Position numbers and translations under genes: made by a program
Origin: Luteimonas terrae
GTDB lineage: Bacteria; Pseudomonadota; Gammaproteobacteria; Xanthomonadales; Xanthomonadaceae
DNA length: 64,000 bases
Assembly: GCF_004358165.1 (NCBI RefSeq)
Contig: NZ_SMTG01000002.1
Coordinates: forward strand, 496,001 to 560,000
Direction: 5' to 3'
Shown: in pieces, positions 19,182 through 27,336 of the stretch
Position numbering within the stretch: the first letter of the stretch is position 1
Layout: every line of letters starts with the position of its first letter
The notes under the pieces: model-generated
Seen by the model: only the letters and a program-made list of their open reading frames with translations
Database searches by the model: none
Told to the model about the DNA's origin: nothing

Positions 19182-20150
19182 ATGGCGATCACGCGAGCCA
19201 AAGCCACCGCCCTGCTCAACAAGACCGAGATGGGGCTGTTCGACGACAGTCGCAGCAACGCCGTCCGCGGCCACAGCGATGCGCGTCTCGCCCAACTGAT
19301 CGGACGCGCGCGCACCGCGCGCGATCGCGCACGTGACCTGGAAAAGCGTCAGCGTCTCGCATCGCGTGGCGCCACGGGCAGCAAGTCGGGACGCAGCGGA
19401 CAGGCCAACGCACGCACCGGCGAAAAGGCGGAGCTGCTGGGCGACATTCTCAAGCGTTTCGAGACGCAGCAGGCACAGGTCGCGAAGTCCACAAAGACCA
19501 CCAAGGCCAGCAAGACGACGAAGGCCGCCAAGGCGACCAAGGCGACAACGCCTGCGAAGACCGCCAAGGTCGCCAAGGGGGCCGCAACGAAGAAGACCTC
19601 GACTGCGGACAAGGCTGCTGACACCAGGACCAAGCGCGCGTCCACACCGTCGACGAAGTCCGCGCAGGCGAAGCGCGGTACGGGCACCGGCAAGACCGCT
19701 TACGCCAGCACGGGTGCTCGGGTCGCCAAGTCCACCGCGGGCAAGGGCGCACCGAAACCGAAGGCCGGCACGACGGCGCGTGCCAAGGCACAGCCCAGGG
19801 CGGAGGGTGCATCGCGCGTCAGCACCGCATCCAAAAAGGCGGCCAAGTCGCCGAAACGCGCTGCGGGTCCGGCTGCATCGGGCAAGGCGGACGGCATCAC
19901 GCCGCAGAAGGCACTCAAGAACACCCGCAAGCTGCTCGATGCGCGCAAGCGCGAAGCCAAGACCGGCCAGCCCTGGGAAACGCTCGTCGATGGCGCCAAT
20001 CAGGGGGCGCCGGGGTTCCAATCCGAGCAGGCCCGTTCGAAAGCCTTGCGTCTGCATGAGGCCGAGACCCGGCAGACCCCGATCCAGGGCAGCATCAGCA
20101 CGCGCGACCGCCGCAACCAGGGCAAGCGCGATCACCGCAACGACGAGTGA
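19182..20150 (+). CDS. Lysine/alanine-rich histone-H1-like protein of unknown function
   Basis: ATG 19182 is preceded by AAGGAG at good spacing. The 322-residue protein has three parts. Residues ~1-100 look folded and helical (ITRAKATALLNKTEMGLFDD). The middle, ~105-240, is low-complexity Lys, Ala, Thr and Ser with repeats such as TKTTKASKTTKAAKATKATT. The C-terminus, ~245-322, is conserved-looking (ITPQKALKNTRKLLDARKR, then QPWETLVDG). The middle resembles eukaryotic histone H1 tails and bacterial AlgP/HctB-like proteins, which bind DNA, so nucleoid binding is plausible but unproven. It has no signal peptide. A bidirectional terminator follows. Confidence 0.75.
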   Translation: MAITRAKATALLNKTEMGLFDDSRSNAVRGHSDARLAQLIGRARTARDRARDLEKRQRLASRGATGSKSGRSGQANARTGEKAELLGDILKRFETQQAQVAKSTKTTKASKTTKAAKATKATTPAKTAKVAKGAATKKTSTADKAADTRTKRASTPSTKSAQAKRGTGTGKTAYASTGARVAKSTAGKGAPKPKAGTTARAKAQPRAEGASRVSTASKKAAKSPKRAAGPAASGKADGITPQKALKNTRKLLDARKREAKTGQPWETLVDGANQGAPGFQSEQARSKALRLHEAETRQTPIQGSISTRDRRNQGKRDHRNDE

Positions 20151-20159
20151 CGCATTGCA

Positions 20160-20181
20160 GGCGCGCCCGGTCGGGCGCGCC
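20160..20181. terminator. Bidirectional hairpin between convergent genes
   Basis: A 9-bp perfect stem, GGCGCGCCC with GGGCGCGCC, and a 4-nt loop lie between the stops of the Lys-rich protein (20150) and the small minus-strand gene (20190). Only short T runs follow. Confidence 0.6.
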
Positions 20182-20189
20182 TTGCGTGG

Positions 20190-20360
20190 TCAGGCGACCG
20201 CGCGCAGCGCCGGGTCCGCGCTTTCGGTGTAGGTGTCGAGCAGACGCTGCTGGATGAAATGGTCCAGCTGTTCGAACTCGCTGCTGCCGGTCTGGTCCAG
20301 CATGCTCAGTTCGTAGAGACGTTCGATCGCTTCACGCAGATCGGTGCGGCGAGTATCCAT
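20190..20360 (-). CDS. Small acidic protein of unknown function
   Basis: A 56-residue protein, MDTRRTDLREAIERLYELSM and onward, predicted almost wholly helical and with no Cys or membrane segment. ATG 20360 has AGGGGAA upstream on its strand, which favours it over the earlier in-frame start at 20435. I recognise no family. It is convergent with the Lys-rich protein. Confidence 0.55.
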   Translation of the reverse strand: MDTRRTDLREAIERLYELSMLDQTGSSEFEQLDHFIQQRLLDTYTESADPALRAVA

Positions 20361-20587
20361 GCGATTCCCCTGTCGTTCCGCTGACGACAGCACGGGCCGT
20401 GCCACGTCCGACTGTGACGGTGCGCCCGTTTTCATGGACCGGCCGCGTCAGTCCGCCTGACGCGTTCGGCGCGGAATCGTGACGCGGTGCGTCATGCGCT
20501 GGCAGTCGGAGCGCTCGCGGGCCGCAGCCGAATGGCATGGCAGGATGGGTAAGGTTTTCCCCTCGACCACTGTCGGAGTTCTGGCTG

Positions 20588-20872
20588 ATGAGCGCGCAGC
20601 ATGTGCACCATGATCCCGTCCGCCACCTGTTCGAGATCAGCCTCGAAGGACAGGTGGCGCACCTCGAATACCGCGAAAAACAAGGCCTGATGACCATCCT
20701 GCACACCATCGTGCCGACCCCGCTGGGCGGTCGCGGACTGGGCACCGTGCTCGTCGATGCGGCGTTGGCCCACGCGTCATCGGTCGGGCTCAAGGTCGCG
20801 TCCGAATGCTGGTACGCCAGCCGCCGGATCGAGGCGCTCCGGGCTGCCGGGGAGGGCCCGCCGCTCGCCTGA
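20588..20872 (+). CDS. Small GNAT-like N-acetyltransferase (YjdJ type)
   Basis: A 94-residue minimal acetyltransferase-fold protein. It shows the beta-strand pattern VRHLFEISLEGQVAHLEY, the strand LMTILHTIVP, and the acetyl-CoA pyrophosphate loop GGRGLGTVLVDAAL. This matches the short Acetyltransf_CG-type family (E. coli YjdJ), although the usual C-terminal CPYV region is WYASRRI here. The substrate is unknown. The start at 20588 removes an unsupported 17-residue extension. Confidence 0.75.
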   Translation: MSAQHVHHDPVRHLFEISLEGQVAHLEYREKQGLMTILHTIVPTPLGGRGLGTVLVDAALAHASSVGLKVASECWYASRRIEALRAAGEGPPLA

Positions 20873-21115
20873 GGCCGCCCGCCGGCCTGTTCACCTTTTC
20901 CGCGGCAATTGCGGTATCGTGCGCGCACTGTTCAAGGCGGGATCACGGTACATCGTGGCTCCGATGCGGTAGATCCAAGTTGAACGCCCGGTTCGCCGGA
21001 CGGGACGATCCGCTCCATCGCTTTCGCGTTACCCCTTGCTCGACAGTCGCGACATCCGAAGCCAAAGCGTCAGCGGGTGTCGTGTTCCCATCAAACTGAT
21101 TCAAGGAGTAACACA

Positions 21116-21325
21116 ATGAGCGATCGTCAGACCGGCACCGTCAAGTGGTTCAACGATGCCAAGGGCTTCGGCTTCATCACCCCGGAAAGCGGCCAGGACC
21201 TGTTCGTCCACTTCCGTTCGATCCAGGGCACCGGCTTCAAGTCGCTGCAGGAAGGCCAGAAGGTGACCTTCAAGGTCGTGCAGGGCCAGAAGGGCCTGCA
21301 GGCTGACGAAGTGCAGGCCGTCTAA
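21116..21325 (+). CDS. CspA-family cold-shock protein (copy 1)
   Basis: A 69-residue single OB-fold nucleic-acid chaperone. RNP1 KGFGFI and RNP2 LFVHF are intact, and it starts [26 protein letters not shown] lies 9-10 nt before the ATG. The 243-bp gap upstream (20873-21115) holds no other gene and may supply a long 5' leader, as in known csp genes. It is closely similar to copy 2 at 38115 (e.g. [18 protein letters not shown] in both). A strong terminator follows at 21352. Confidence 0.95.
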   Translation: MSDRQTGTVKWFNDAKGFGFITPESGQDLFVHFRSIQGTGFKSLQEGQKVTFKVVQGQKGLQADEVQAV

Positions 21326-21351
21326 GACGCCCCGCAGTTCGAAAGACCAGG

Positions 21352-21379
21352 GCCCCGGACGGAAACGTCCGGGGCTTTT
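21352..21379 (+). terminator. Rho-independent terminator of the cold-shock gene
   Basis: A 10-bp stem, GCCCCGGACG with CGTCCGGGGC, closes on a GAAA tetraloop and is followed by TTTT, 26 nt after the stop. Confidence 0.9.
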
Positions 21380-21466
21380 CGCATGTGGAGTCCGCGGTTC
21401 GTCCCGTCACGGGACTCGCACGACATCCCTATTAGTTTTTCGTTTCGCCACGCCTCTGGAACCCCG

Positions 21467-22300
21467 ATGTCCGCACCGAACCGGTCCCTGTACTGCCTGC
21501 CGCTGCTCGCCCTGGCGCTTGTCGCGTGCCAGCGTGATGTGCCGCCGGCGCCGACCCAGTCGGCGGAGGGTGCGCCGGCACCGGTGGAGCACGTGCAGCC
21601 GATCGATCAGGCGCCCGCCGAACTCAAGGACGTGGTGGAGATGGACCCGAAGTTCATCGTCGGCATCAGCTATCCGCCCGAAGCCAACAAGTACCCGGGC
21701 CTGGCGGCCGAGCTGCACCGCTACGCGCAGGCCGCGCGCGACGAACTTATGGAAGCGGTGCGCGGCGCCGAACTGCAGCCCGGCACGATGTACGACCTGT
21801 CGCTGAATTTCAGCACCCTCGTCGATACGCCCGACATGCTGGCGATCGCCGCCGATGGCAGCAGCTACACCGGCGGTGCCCACGACAGCCCGCTGATCGA
21901 GCGTTTCGTGTGGCTGGTGCGCGAGCAGAAGCTGCTGACCGCCGAAGAGCTCGTCGGCAATGCGGGCGACTGGAAAGCGATCTCGGGCTATGTGCGCGAA
22001 CAGCTGCATGCTGCGCTGTCGCAGCGGATCGATGCCGACGAGCTCGAGCCAGACGAGCGCAGCCGGCTGATGCGCTCGGCCGGCAAGATGATCGACGAGG
22101 GCTCGAGCCCCGACGTCGCCAACTACCAGCAGTTCGAGCCGATTCTAGGCGCCGGCGGCAAGCTGTCGGGCCTGCGTTTCGTGTTTCCGCCGTACCAGGT
22201 CGGCCCTTACTCGGACGGCGTGCAGACCGTCGATGTGCCGGCGCAGGTGCTCCTGCCGCACATCGCACCGGCGTACCGGGCGCTGTTCGTCGCCGGCTGA
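21467..22300 (+). CDS. DUF3298/RsiV-like lipoprotein
   Basis: A 277-residue lipoprotein with a signal peptide ending LVACQ, a Pro/Ala-rich linker, then an N-terminal alpha/beta part (FIVGISYPPE, LNFSTLVDTPDMLAIAADGS) and a DUF3298-type domain. The domain motif GGAHDSPLIERFVWL and the C-terminal FVFPPYQVGPYSDGVQTVDV are typical. In RsiV this fold senses lysozyme; in most lipoproteins of this type the role is unknown. The start at 21467 is the first codon with signal-peptide character. Confidence 0.8.
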   Translation: MSAPNRSLYCLPLLALALVACQRDVPPAPTQSAEGAPAPVEHVQPIDQAPAELKDVVEMDPKFIVGISYPPEANKYPGLAAELHRYAQAARDELMEAVRGAELQPGTMYDLSLNFSTLVDTPDMLAIAADGSSYTGGAHDSPLIERFVWLVREQKLLTAEELVGNAGDWKAISGYVREQLHAALSQRIDADELEPDERSRLMRSAGKMIDEGSSPDVANYQQFEPILGAGGKLSGLRFVFPPYQVGPYSDGVQTVDVPAQVLLPHIAPAYRALFVAG

Positions 22301-22309
22301 CGCCGGCGC

Positions 22310-23146
22310 TCAGCGGACCAGGGCGCCCAGCGTCGCGCCGATCTCCGCATCCAGTCGCAGCGTCGCCAGCGCATCGGCGCGCGTGGTACCGCCGTTGAGG
22401 ATCGCCAGCGGCAGGCCGGCGTCGGACGCCATCTTCGCGAAGCGGAACCCGGAAAATACCATCAGCGACGAGCCGACGACGAGCATCGCGTCGCTCGCGC
22501 CCAATGCCGTCTGCGCATCCTGCACGCGGGCGCGCGGCACATTCTCGCCGAAGAACACCACGTCGGGCTTGAGCAGGCCGTCGCAACGTTCGCAGCGCGG
22601 CGGTACGAAGCGGGCTTCCGCCGCCGATGCGATGTCGGCATCGCCATCTGGCGCCATGGCCGCATCGCCCGGATGCCAGCCAGGATTGCCGGCCGCCAGA
22701 CGTGGCTGCAGGGCGTCGCGCGTCATCCGCGCGCCGCAGGACAGGCAGATCACGGTATCCAGGCGGCCGTGCAGATCGATGACGCGCCGGCTGCCCGCGG
22801 CCTGGTGCAGGCCGTCGACGTTCTGGGTGAGCAATGTGGTGACCGGCCCGTCGCGTTCGAGCATCGCCAGCGCCGTGTGCGCCGCATTGGGCCGCGCGAC
22901 CGAGAACTTCGGCCAGCCGGTGAAGCTGCGTGCCCAGTAGCGGCGATAGACCGCGGGGTCGCCGGTGAAGGCCTGCCAGGTCACCGGCGCCGGCCGCTTC
23001 CATTCGCCATTCGCGTCGCGGTAGTCGGGGATGCCCGAGCCGGTACTGATGCCGGCGCCGGTCAGGACGAAGACGCGCTCGTAGCGCGCAAGCCATGCGC
23101 GCAGCTGCGACGTGGCGTCGAGGATGTCGGGAGCGATGGCGGCCAT
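22310..23146 (-). CDS. NAD-dependent protein deacetylase, Sir2 family
   Basis: Removes acyl groups from lysines using NAD+. The 278 residues contain the NAD-binding GAGISTGSGIPDYRD (~30-46), the catalytic TQNVDGLHQAAG with its His, two zinc cysteine pairs (CLSCG and CERCDG), and VVGSSLMVFSGFRF. It is a little longer than E. coli CobB and fits the class II/SIRT4-like bacterial group by its DYRDANGEWKR motif. A -10-like TAGCAT ends 6 nt before the ATG, making a leaderless message likely. It converges with the DUF3298 gene. Confidence 0.93.
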   Translation of the reverse strand: MAAIAPDILDATSQLRAWLARYERVFVLTGAGISTGSGIPDYRDANGEWKRPAPVTWQAFTGDPAVYRRYWARSFTGWPKFSVARPNAAHTALAMLERDGPVTTLLTQNVDGLHQAAGSRRVIDLHGRLDTVICLSCGARMTRDALQPRLAAGNPGWHPGDAAMAPDGDADIASAAEARFVPPRCERCDGLLKPDVVFFGENVPRARVQDAQTALGASDAMLVVGSSLMVFSGFRFAKMASDAGLPLAILNGGTTRADALATLRLDAEIGATLGALVR

Positions 23147-23152
23147 TCCCCC

Positions 23153-23158
23153 ATGCTA
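23153..23158 (-). promoter_or_regulatory. -10-like hexamer TAGCAT, 6 nt before the sirtuin ATG
   Basis: Read on the minus strand, TAGCAT is followed by GGGGGA and then ATG. The G-rich stretch is too close to act as a normal Shine-Dalgarno, so the transcript probably begins at the start codon. Confidence 0.4.
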
Positions 23159-23318
23159 CCGCGCGGGTGTCGGCGGCTCGTGGTGCGACCCGGGCGCGAT
23201 ACGGGGAACGCGGCAGCGGCATCGGTATCGACCGCTCGCGCGAGGGTGCTTCCAAGGGGCGCTGCGCCCCTGCGCTTCCGGCGTGGCCGTTCCGCGCAGG
23301 AACTGGTGACCGGCCAAA

Positions 23319-23349
23319 CGAAACGCCCGGCGCGTGGCCGGGCGTTTCG
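23319..23349 (-). terminator. Terminator of the M3 peptidase gene
   Basis: A perfect 12-bp stem, CGAAACGCCCGG with CCGGGCGTTTCG, and a 7-nt loop lie just after the minus-strand stop at 23372; the strand continues into TTTGG. It separates this gene from the divergent sirtuin promoter region. Confidence 0.8.
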
Positions 23350-23371
23350 ATGCAGCACTTGAGGCGAGGGC

Positions 23372-25570
23372 TTACTGCGCCGCGTCCTTCGGATCCGGCG
23401 CCAGGCCACGCTTGATCAGCAGCGGCTCGATCTTCGGCTCGTGGCCGGTGAAATCGACGAACAGCTGCTTGGCGTCCTTGCTGCCGCCGCGCGAGAGCAG
23501 GGTGCTGCGGAAGCGGTCGCCGTTGGCGCGGGTCAGGCCGCCGTTCTGCTCGATCCACTGGACCGTGTTCGCGTCCAGCACTTCCGACCAGATGTAGGCG
23601 TAATAGCCCGCCGCGTAGCCACCGTTGATGTGGCTGAAGTAGGGCGTGCGGTAGCGCGGCGGCACCGGGGCGTAGTCGAGGCCGGCGGCCTTCAGCGCAG
23701 CGGCTTCGGTCGCCATGACCTCGTCGGCGTCGGGCAGCTGGTCGGCCGGCAACTGGTGCAGATACTGGTCGAGCATCGCCGAGCCGAGGTACTCGGTGGT
23801 CGCAAAGCCCTGGTTGAACTTCGCCGCGGCCTGCACCTTCTCCAGCAGTTCGGCCGGCATGGCTGCGCCGGTCTGGTAGTGCTTGGCGTAGTTGGCGAGG
23901 ATTTCCGGCCAGTCGGCCCACATCTCGTTGACCTGCGAGGGGAACTCGACGAAGTCGCGCGGCACGCTGGTGCCGCTGAAGAAGGGGTACTTCACGTCCG
24001 AAAACATGCCGTGCAGCGAGTGGCCGAACTCGTGGAACATCGTTGTCACTTCATCCCAGGTCAGCAGCGTCGGCTGGCCGGCCTGCGGCTTGGGAATATT
24101 CTGGTGGTTGGCGGTGACCGTCAGCGTGCCGTCGAGCTCCGACTGCGAGACGTAGGAGTTCATCCACGCACCGCCGCGCTTGGAGCCACGCGCATAGGGA
24201 TCGAAGATGAAGATCGCCAGATCGCTGCCGTCCTCGTTCTTGACCTCGTAGGTCCAGGTGTCGGGGTGGTACTTGGGCAGGTCGGTGCGCTCCTTGAAGG
24301 TGATGCCGTAGAGCTTGGTCGCGGCGAAGAACACGCCGTTCTCCAGCACGTTCTTCATCTCGAAGTAGGGCTTGAGCTGCGCGTCGTCGAAGCTGTACTT
24401 GTCCTGGCGGACCTTCTCCGAGTAGTAGGCCCAGTCCCACGGCTCGAGCTGGAACGTCGGCTCGCCCTTGGCGGCCTGTTCGCGGTCGATCATGGCCTGC
24501 AGTTCGGCGGCTTCGAGCTTGGCGTTGGCAACGGCGGCCGGTGCCAGCTGGCCCAGCATGTCGTTGACGGCCTGCACGGTGCCCGCGGTCGAGTCTTCGA
24601 GGATGAAGGTCGCCTGGTTGGGGTAGCCCATGAGGTTGGCGCGTTCGGCGCGAAGTTTCAGGATCTGCGCGATCACGCCGGTGTTGTCGAACTGGTTGCC
24701 ACGGCTGCCGCGTGCGACCGAGGCCTTGTGGATGCGCTCGCGCAGTTCACGGTTGTTGATCTGCGGCAGCGGCGGCTGGCCGGTGGTGTTGAGCAGGGTG
24801 ATGACGTACTTGCCATCCAGACCACGCGACTTGGCCTCGTTGGCGGCCGCGGCGATCTGCGCCTCGCTCATGCCGTCGAGTTCCTCGACGGTGTCGACGA
24901 CCACGGCCGAATCGTTGACCTCGTTGAGCACGTTCTGGCTGAAGGTCGTGCCGAGCTTCGCCGATTCGGCATTGATGCGGCGCATCTCGTTCTTCTGCGC
25001 TTCGGTCAGATTGGCGCCGGCGCGGACGAACATGGTGTGGTAGCGCTCGACCAGGCGCTTGCCTTCGGCGTCGAGGCCCAGCGAGTCGACGTTCTTGTAG
25101 AGCGTATCGATGCGCGCGAACAGCTTCGGGTTCAGCATGATCGCATCGCGATGCACGGCGAACTTCGGCGCGTAGTCGGCGTCGATCTTCTTGCGTGCGT
25201 CGTTGGTGTCGGTGCCGTTGAGGCTGCTGAAGATCGTGCGCGCGCGCGAGAGCACCTCGCCCGACTTCTCCATCGCGATGATGGTGTTCTCGAACGTCGG
25301 CGCTTCGGGATTGTTCGCGATCGCCTCGACTTCGCGCAGGTTCTCGGCCATGCCGGCGTCGAATGCGGGGCCGAAGTGGGCGTCCTGGATCAGGTCGAAA
25401 CGCGGGTAGCGCAGGTCCAGCGTGCTCTCGACGAACAGCGGGTTGTCGGCCGGCACCTGGGCGCTGGCAGCGGGCGCGGCGTTGGCGGTGCCACGCGTCT
25501 GGGCGAAGGCGGGCAGGGCGGACACGGCGAGGGCCGCGCACAGGGCGACAGCGAGCGGGTGCTTGAGCAA
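23372..25570 (-). CDS. dcp: M3-family dipeptidyl carboxypeptidase, periplasmic
   Basis: Zinc peptidase that cuts dipeptides from the C-terminus of oligopeptides. The 732 residues begin with a signal peptide (VSALPAFAQ, cleavage near residue 23-25). The active site is HEFGHSLHG with ligands His513 and His517 and catalytic Glu514; a downstream Glu supplies the third ligand. The C-terminal HINGGYAAGYYAYIWSEVLD is the M3 substrate-recognition loop. Exported Dcp homologues are usual in Xanthomonadaceae, whereas E. coli Dcp is cytoplasmic or periplasmic. With the M14 enzyme and POT transporter it suggests strong peptide use. Confidence 0.93.
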   Translation of the reverse strand: MLKHPLAVALCAALAVSALPAFAQTRGTANAAPAASAQVPADNPLFVESTLDLRYPRFDLIQDAHFGPAFDAGMAENLREVEAIANNPEAPTFENTIIAMEKSGEVLSRARTIFSSLNGTDTNDARKKIDADYAPKFAVHRDAIMLNPKLFARIDTLYKNVDSLGLDAEGKRLVERYHTMFVRAGANLTEAQKNEMRRINAESAKLGTTFSQNVLNEVNDSAVVVDTVEELDGMSEAQIAAAANEAKSRGLDGKYVITLLNTTGQPPLPQINNRELRERIHKASVARGSRGNQFDNTGVIAQILKLRAERANLMGYPNQATFILEDSTAGTVQAVNDMLGQLAPAAVANAKLEAAELQAMIDREQAAKGEPTFQLEPWDWAYYSEKVRQDKYSFDDAQLKPYFEMKNVLENGVFFAATKLYGITFKERTDLPKYHPDTWTYEVKNEDGSDLAIFIFDPYARGSKRGGAWMNSYVSQSELDGTLTVTANHQNIPKPQAGQPTLLTWDEVTTMFHEFGHSLHGMFSDVKYPFFSGTSVPRDFVEFPSQVNEMWADWPEILANYAKHYQTGAAMPAELLEKVQAAAKFNQGFATTEYLGSAMLDQYLHQLPADQLPDADEVMATEAAALKAAGLDYAPVPPRYRTPYFSHINGGYAAGYYAYIWSEVLDANTVQWIEQNGGLTRANGDRFRSTLLSRGGSKDAKQLFVDFTGHEPKIEPLLIKRGLAPDPKDAAQ

Positions 25571-25779
25571 GGTGACTCTCCGGTGACAGGACCCCCAAGC
25601 CTAGCCGATCGGGCGCCGGCGTGACCCATGCCGGAAGTCCGCGTGGCCGGAACGGAGCGATTCGCCGGTTCATGTCCGACGGCGCAGGCACACTTCCGGC
25701 AGGCGTTCGAAGCGCGTTCGCGGTGCATGCGCAGCGTGATCGGTCAGACTGGCGGCCTCATCCATTCACGGACGCCGCG

Positions 25780-26262
25780 ATGACCAGTGCATTCGAGTTC
25801 CAGGCGACCAGCCTCGACGGTTCCCCGCAGCCGCTGTCCGATTACGCCGATCGCGTGCTGCTGATCGTCAACGTCGCGTCCAGGTGCGGATTCACGCCCC
25901 AGTACACCGGGCTGCAGCAGCTCTGGCGCGACTACCGCGATCGGGGACTGGTGGTGCTGGGCTTTCCATGCGACCAGTTCGGTCACCAGGAGCCGGGCAG
26001 CGAGGCGGACATCCGCGACTTCTGCGCGCTGAACTACGCGGTCGATTTTCCGATGTTCGCCAAGGTCGACGTCAACGGCGACACGGCGCATCCGCTCTGG
26101 GCGTGGCTGCGCACGCAGAAGTCCGGTCTGCTGGGCTCGCGCCGGATCAAGTGGAACTTCACCAAGTTCCTGGTCGGGCGCGATGGGCAGGTCATCGACC
26201 GGTTCGCGCCCACGACCACGCCCGATGCACTGCGCAAGCCGATCGAGGCGGCGCTGGGCTGA
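25780..26262 (+). CDS. Glutathione peroxidase (Cys type)
   Basis: A 160-residue thiol peroxidase of the GPx fold. The peroxidatic Cys is in NVASRCGFTPQY, with the Gln/Trp/Asn partners in GFPCDQFG and WNFTKFLVG. It has Cys rather than selenocysteine, as in most bacterial BtuE-like enzymes, many of which use thioredoxin. ATG 25780 was chosen; the frame is open far upstream but overlaps the divergent dcp promoter and does not resemble protein. Confidence 0.92.
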   Translation: MTSAFEFQATSLDGSPQPLSDYADRVLLIVNVASRCGFTPQYTGLQQLWRDYRDRGLVVLGFPCDQFGHQEPGSEADIRDFCALNYAVDFPMFAKVDVNGDTAHPLWAWLRTQKSGLLGSRRIKWNFTKFLVGRDGQVIDRFAPTTTPDALRKPIEAALG

Positions 26263-26425
26263 CGCTTTCACAGAAAGGTCAGAGCGCAGCGAAACCCATT
26301 GCCGTATCGGTGCGCGACAGGGTCATGCGCTGAGCGCGATTCCGCGCGCTGTGATCAGCGTGCGCGCACGCGGCAATGACGGGTTGCGCTGATGCTCGAC
26401 CGATCCTGCGTTCGCCCTGCGGGAC

Positions 26426-27220
26426 TTATTTCTCGACGAAGGCGCGCTCGAAGACGTACTGGCCGGGCGTGCCGATGCGCGGCGCGGCTTCGAAACCGCG
26501 GGCGTCGAGCAGGCTGCGGAAATCGGCCAGCATCTGCGGACTGCCGCAGATCATCGCGCGGTCGTGTTCGGGATCGAGCGGCGGCAAGCCGAGATCGGAC
26601 GCCATGCGGCCACTGTCGAGCAGGTCGGTCAGGCGGCCGCGATGGTCGCGCCCGTCGAAGTCGAAGGCTTCGCGCGACACTGCCGGGTAGTACAGCAGCT
26701 GCCTCGACATCTGCTCACCCAGAAACTCGTGGTGCGGCAGCTCGTTGACGATGTAGTCGCGGTAGGCGAGGTCCTGCGCGGTGCGCACGCCGTGGGTCAC
26801 GATGACCTTGTCGAAGCGCTCGTAGGTTTCGGGATCCTTGATCACCGACAGCCATGGCGCGAAGCCCGTGCCGGTCCCCAGCAGATACAGGTTCCGGCCC
26901 GGGTGCAGATCGTGGATCAGCAGCGTGCCGGTCGGCTTGCGGCCGATCAGCACCCGGTCGCCCGGTTTGATGTGCTGCAGGCGCGAGGTCAGCGGGCCGT
27001 TGTCGACCTTGATGCTGAAGAACTCCAGCTGCTCTTCCCAGTTCGCACTCGCGATCGAATACGCGCGCAGGATCGGCTTGCCTTCGGTCTCCAGCCCGAT
27101 CATCACGAACTGGCCGTTCTCGAAGCGGAAGCCGTCGTCGCGGGTGGTGGTGAAGCTGAAGTAGGCGTCCGTCCAGTGACGGACATCCAGCACCGTCTCG
27201 GTGCCATAGGCGGCTGACAT
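26426..27220 (-). CDS. fpr: Ferredoxin--NADP+ reductase
   Basis: FAD enzyme that moves electrons between NADPH and ferredoxin or flavodoxin. The 264 residues show the FAD-binding RAYSIAS, the isoalloxazine-side GPLTSRLQHIKPGD, the NADPH-binding LLGTGTGFAPWLSVI, the MICGSPQML motif, and the C-terminal VFERAFVEK characteristic of bacterial FPR. ATG 27220 is preferred to a GTG at 27250 because a -10 hexamer (TAGAAT) sits immediately before that GTG. Confidence 0.93.
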   Translation of the reverse strand: MSAAYGTETVLDVRHWTDAYFSFTTTRDDGFRFENGQFVMIGLETEGKPILRAYSIASANWEEQLEFFSIKVDNGPLTSRLQHIKPGDRVLIGRKPTGTLLIHDLHPGRNLYLLGTGTGFAPWLSVIKDPETYERFDKVIVTHGVRTAQDLAYRDYIVNELPHHEFLGEQMSRQLLYYPAVSREAFDFDGRDHRGRLTDLLDSGRMASDLGLPPLDPEHDRAMICGSPQMLADFRSLLDARGFEAAPRIGTPGQYVFERAFVEK

Positions 27221-27251
27221 ATGCGGAAAGGGCGACGCGGGAAACCGCACA

Positions 27252-27257
27252 TTCTAC
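27252..27257 (-). promoter_or_regulatory. -10 hexamer TAGAAT of fpr
   Basis: TAGAAT on the minus strand matches 5 of 6 consensus positions and would give a leader of about 25 nt before the ATG at 27220. No -35 is clear, which would be consistent with an activator-dependent promoter (fpr is SoxR/FinR-controlled elsewhere), but no operator is recognisable. Confidence 0.4.
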
Positions 27258-27336
27258 CAGCGATGAGAGCCGTTCTCGTCTCGCTGCTGAATCCCGCCAG
27301 GGACACGCCGTTCCAGCCCCTCGGCGCGTCGATCAG

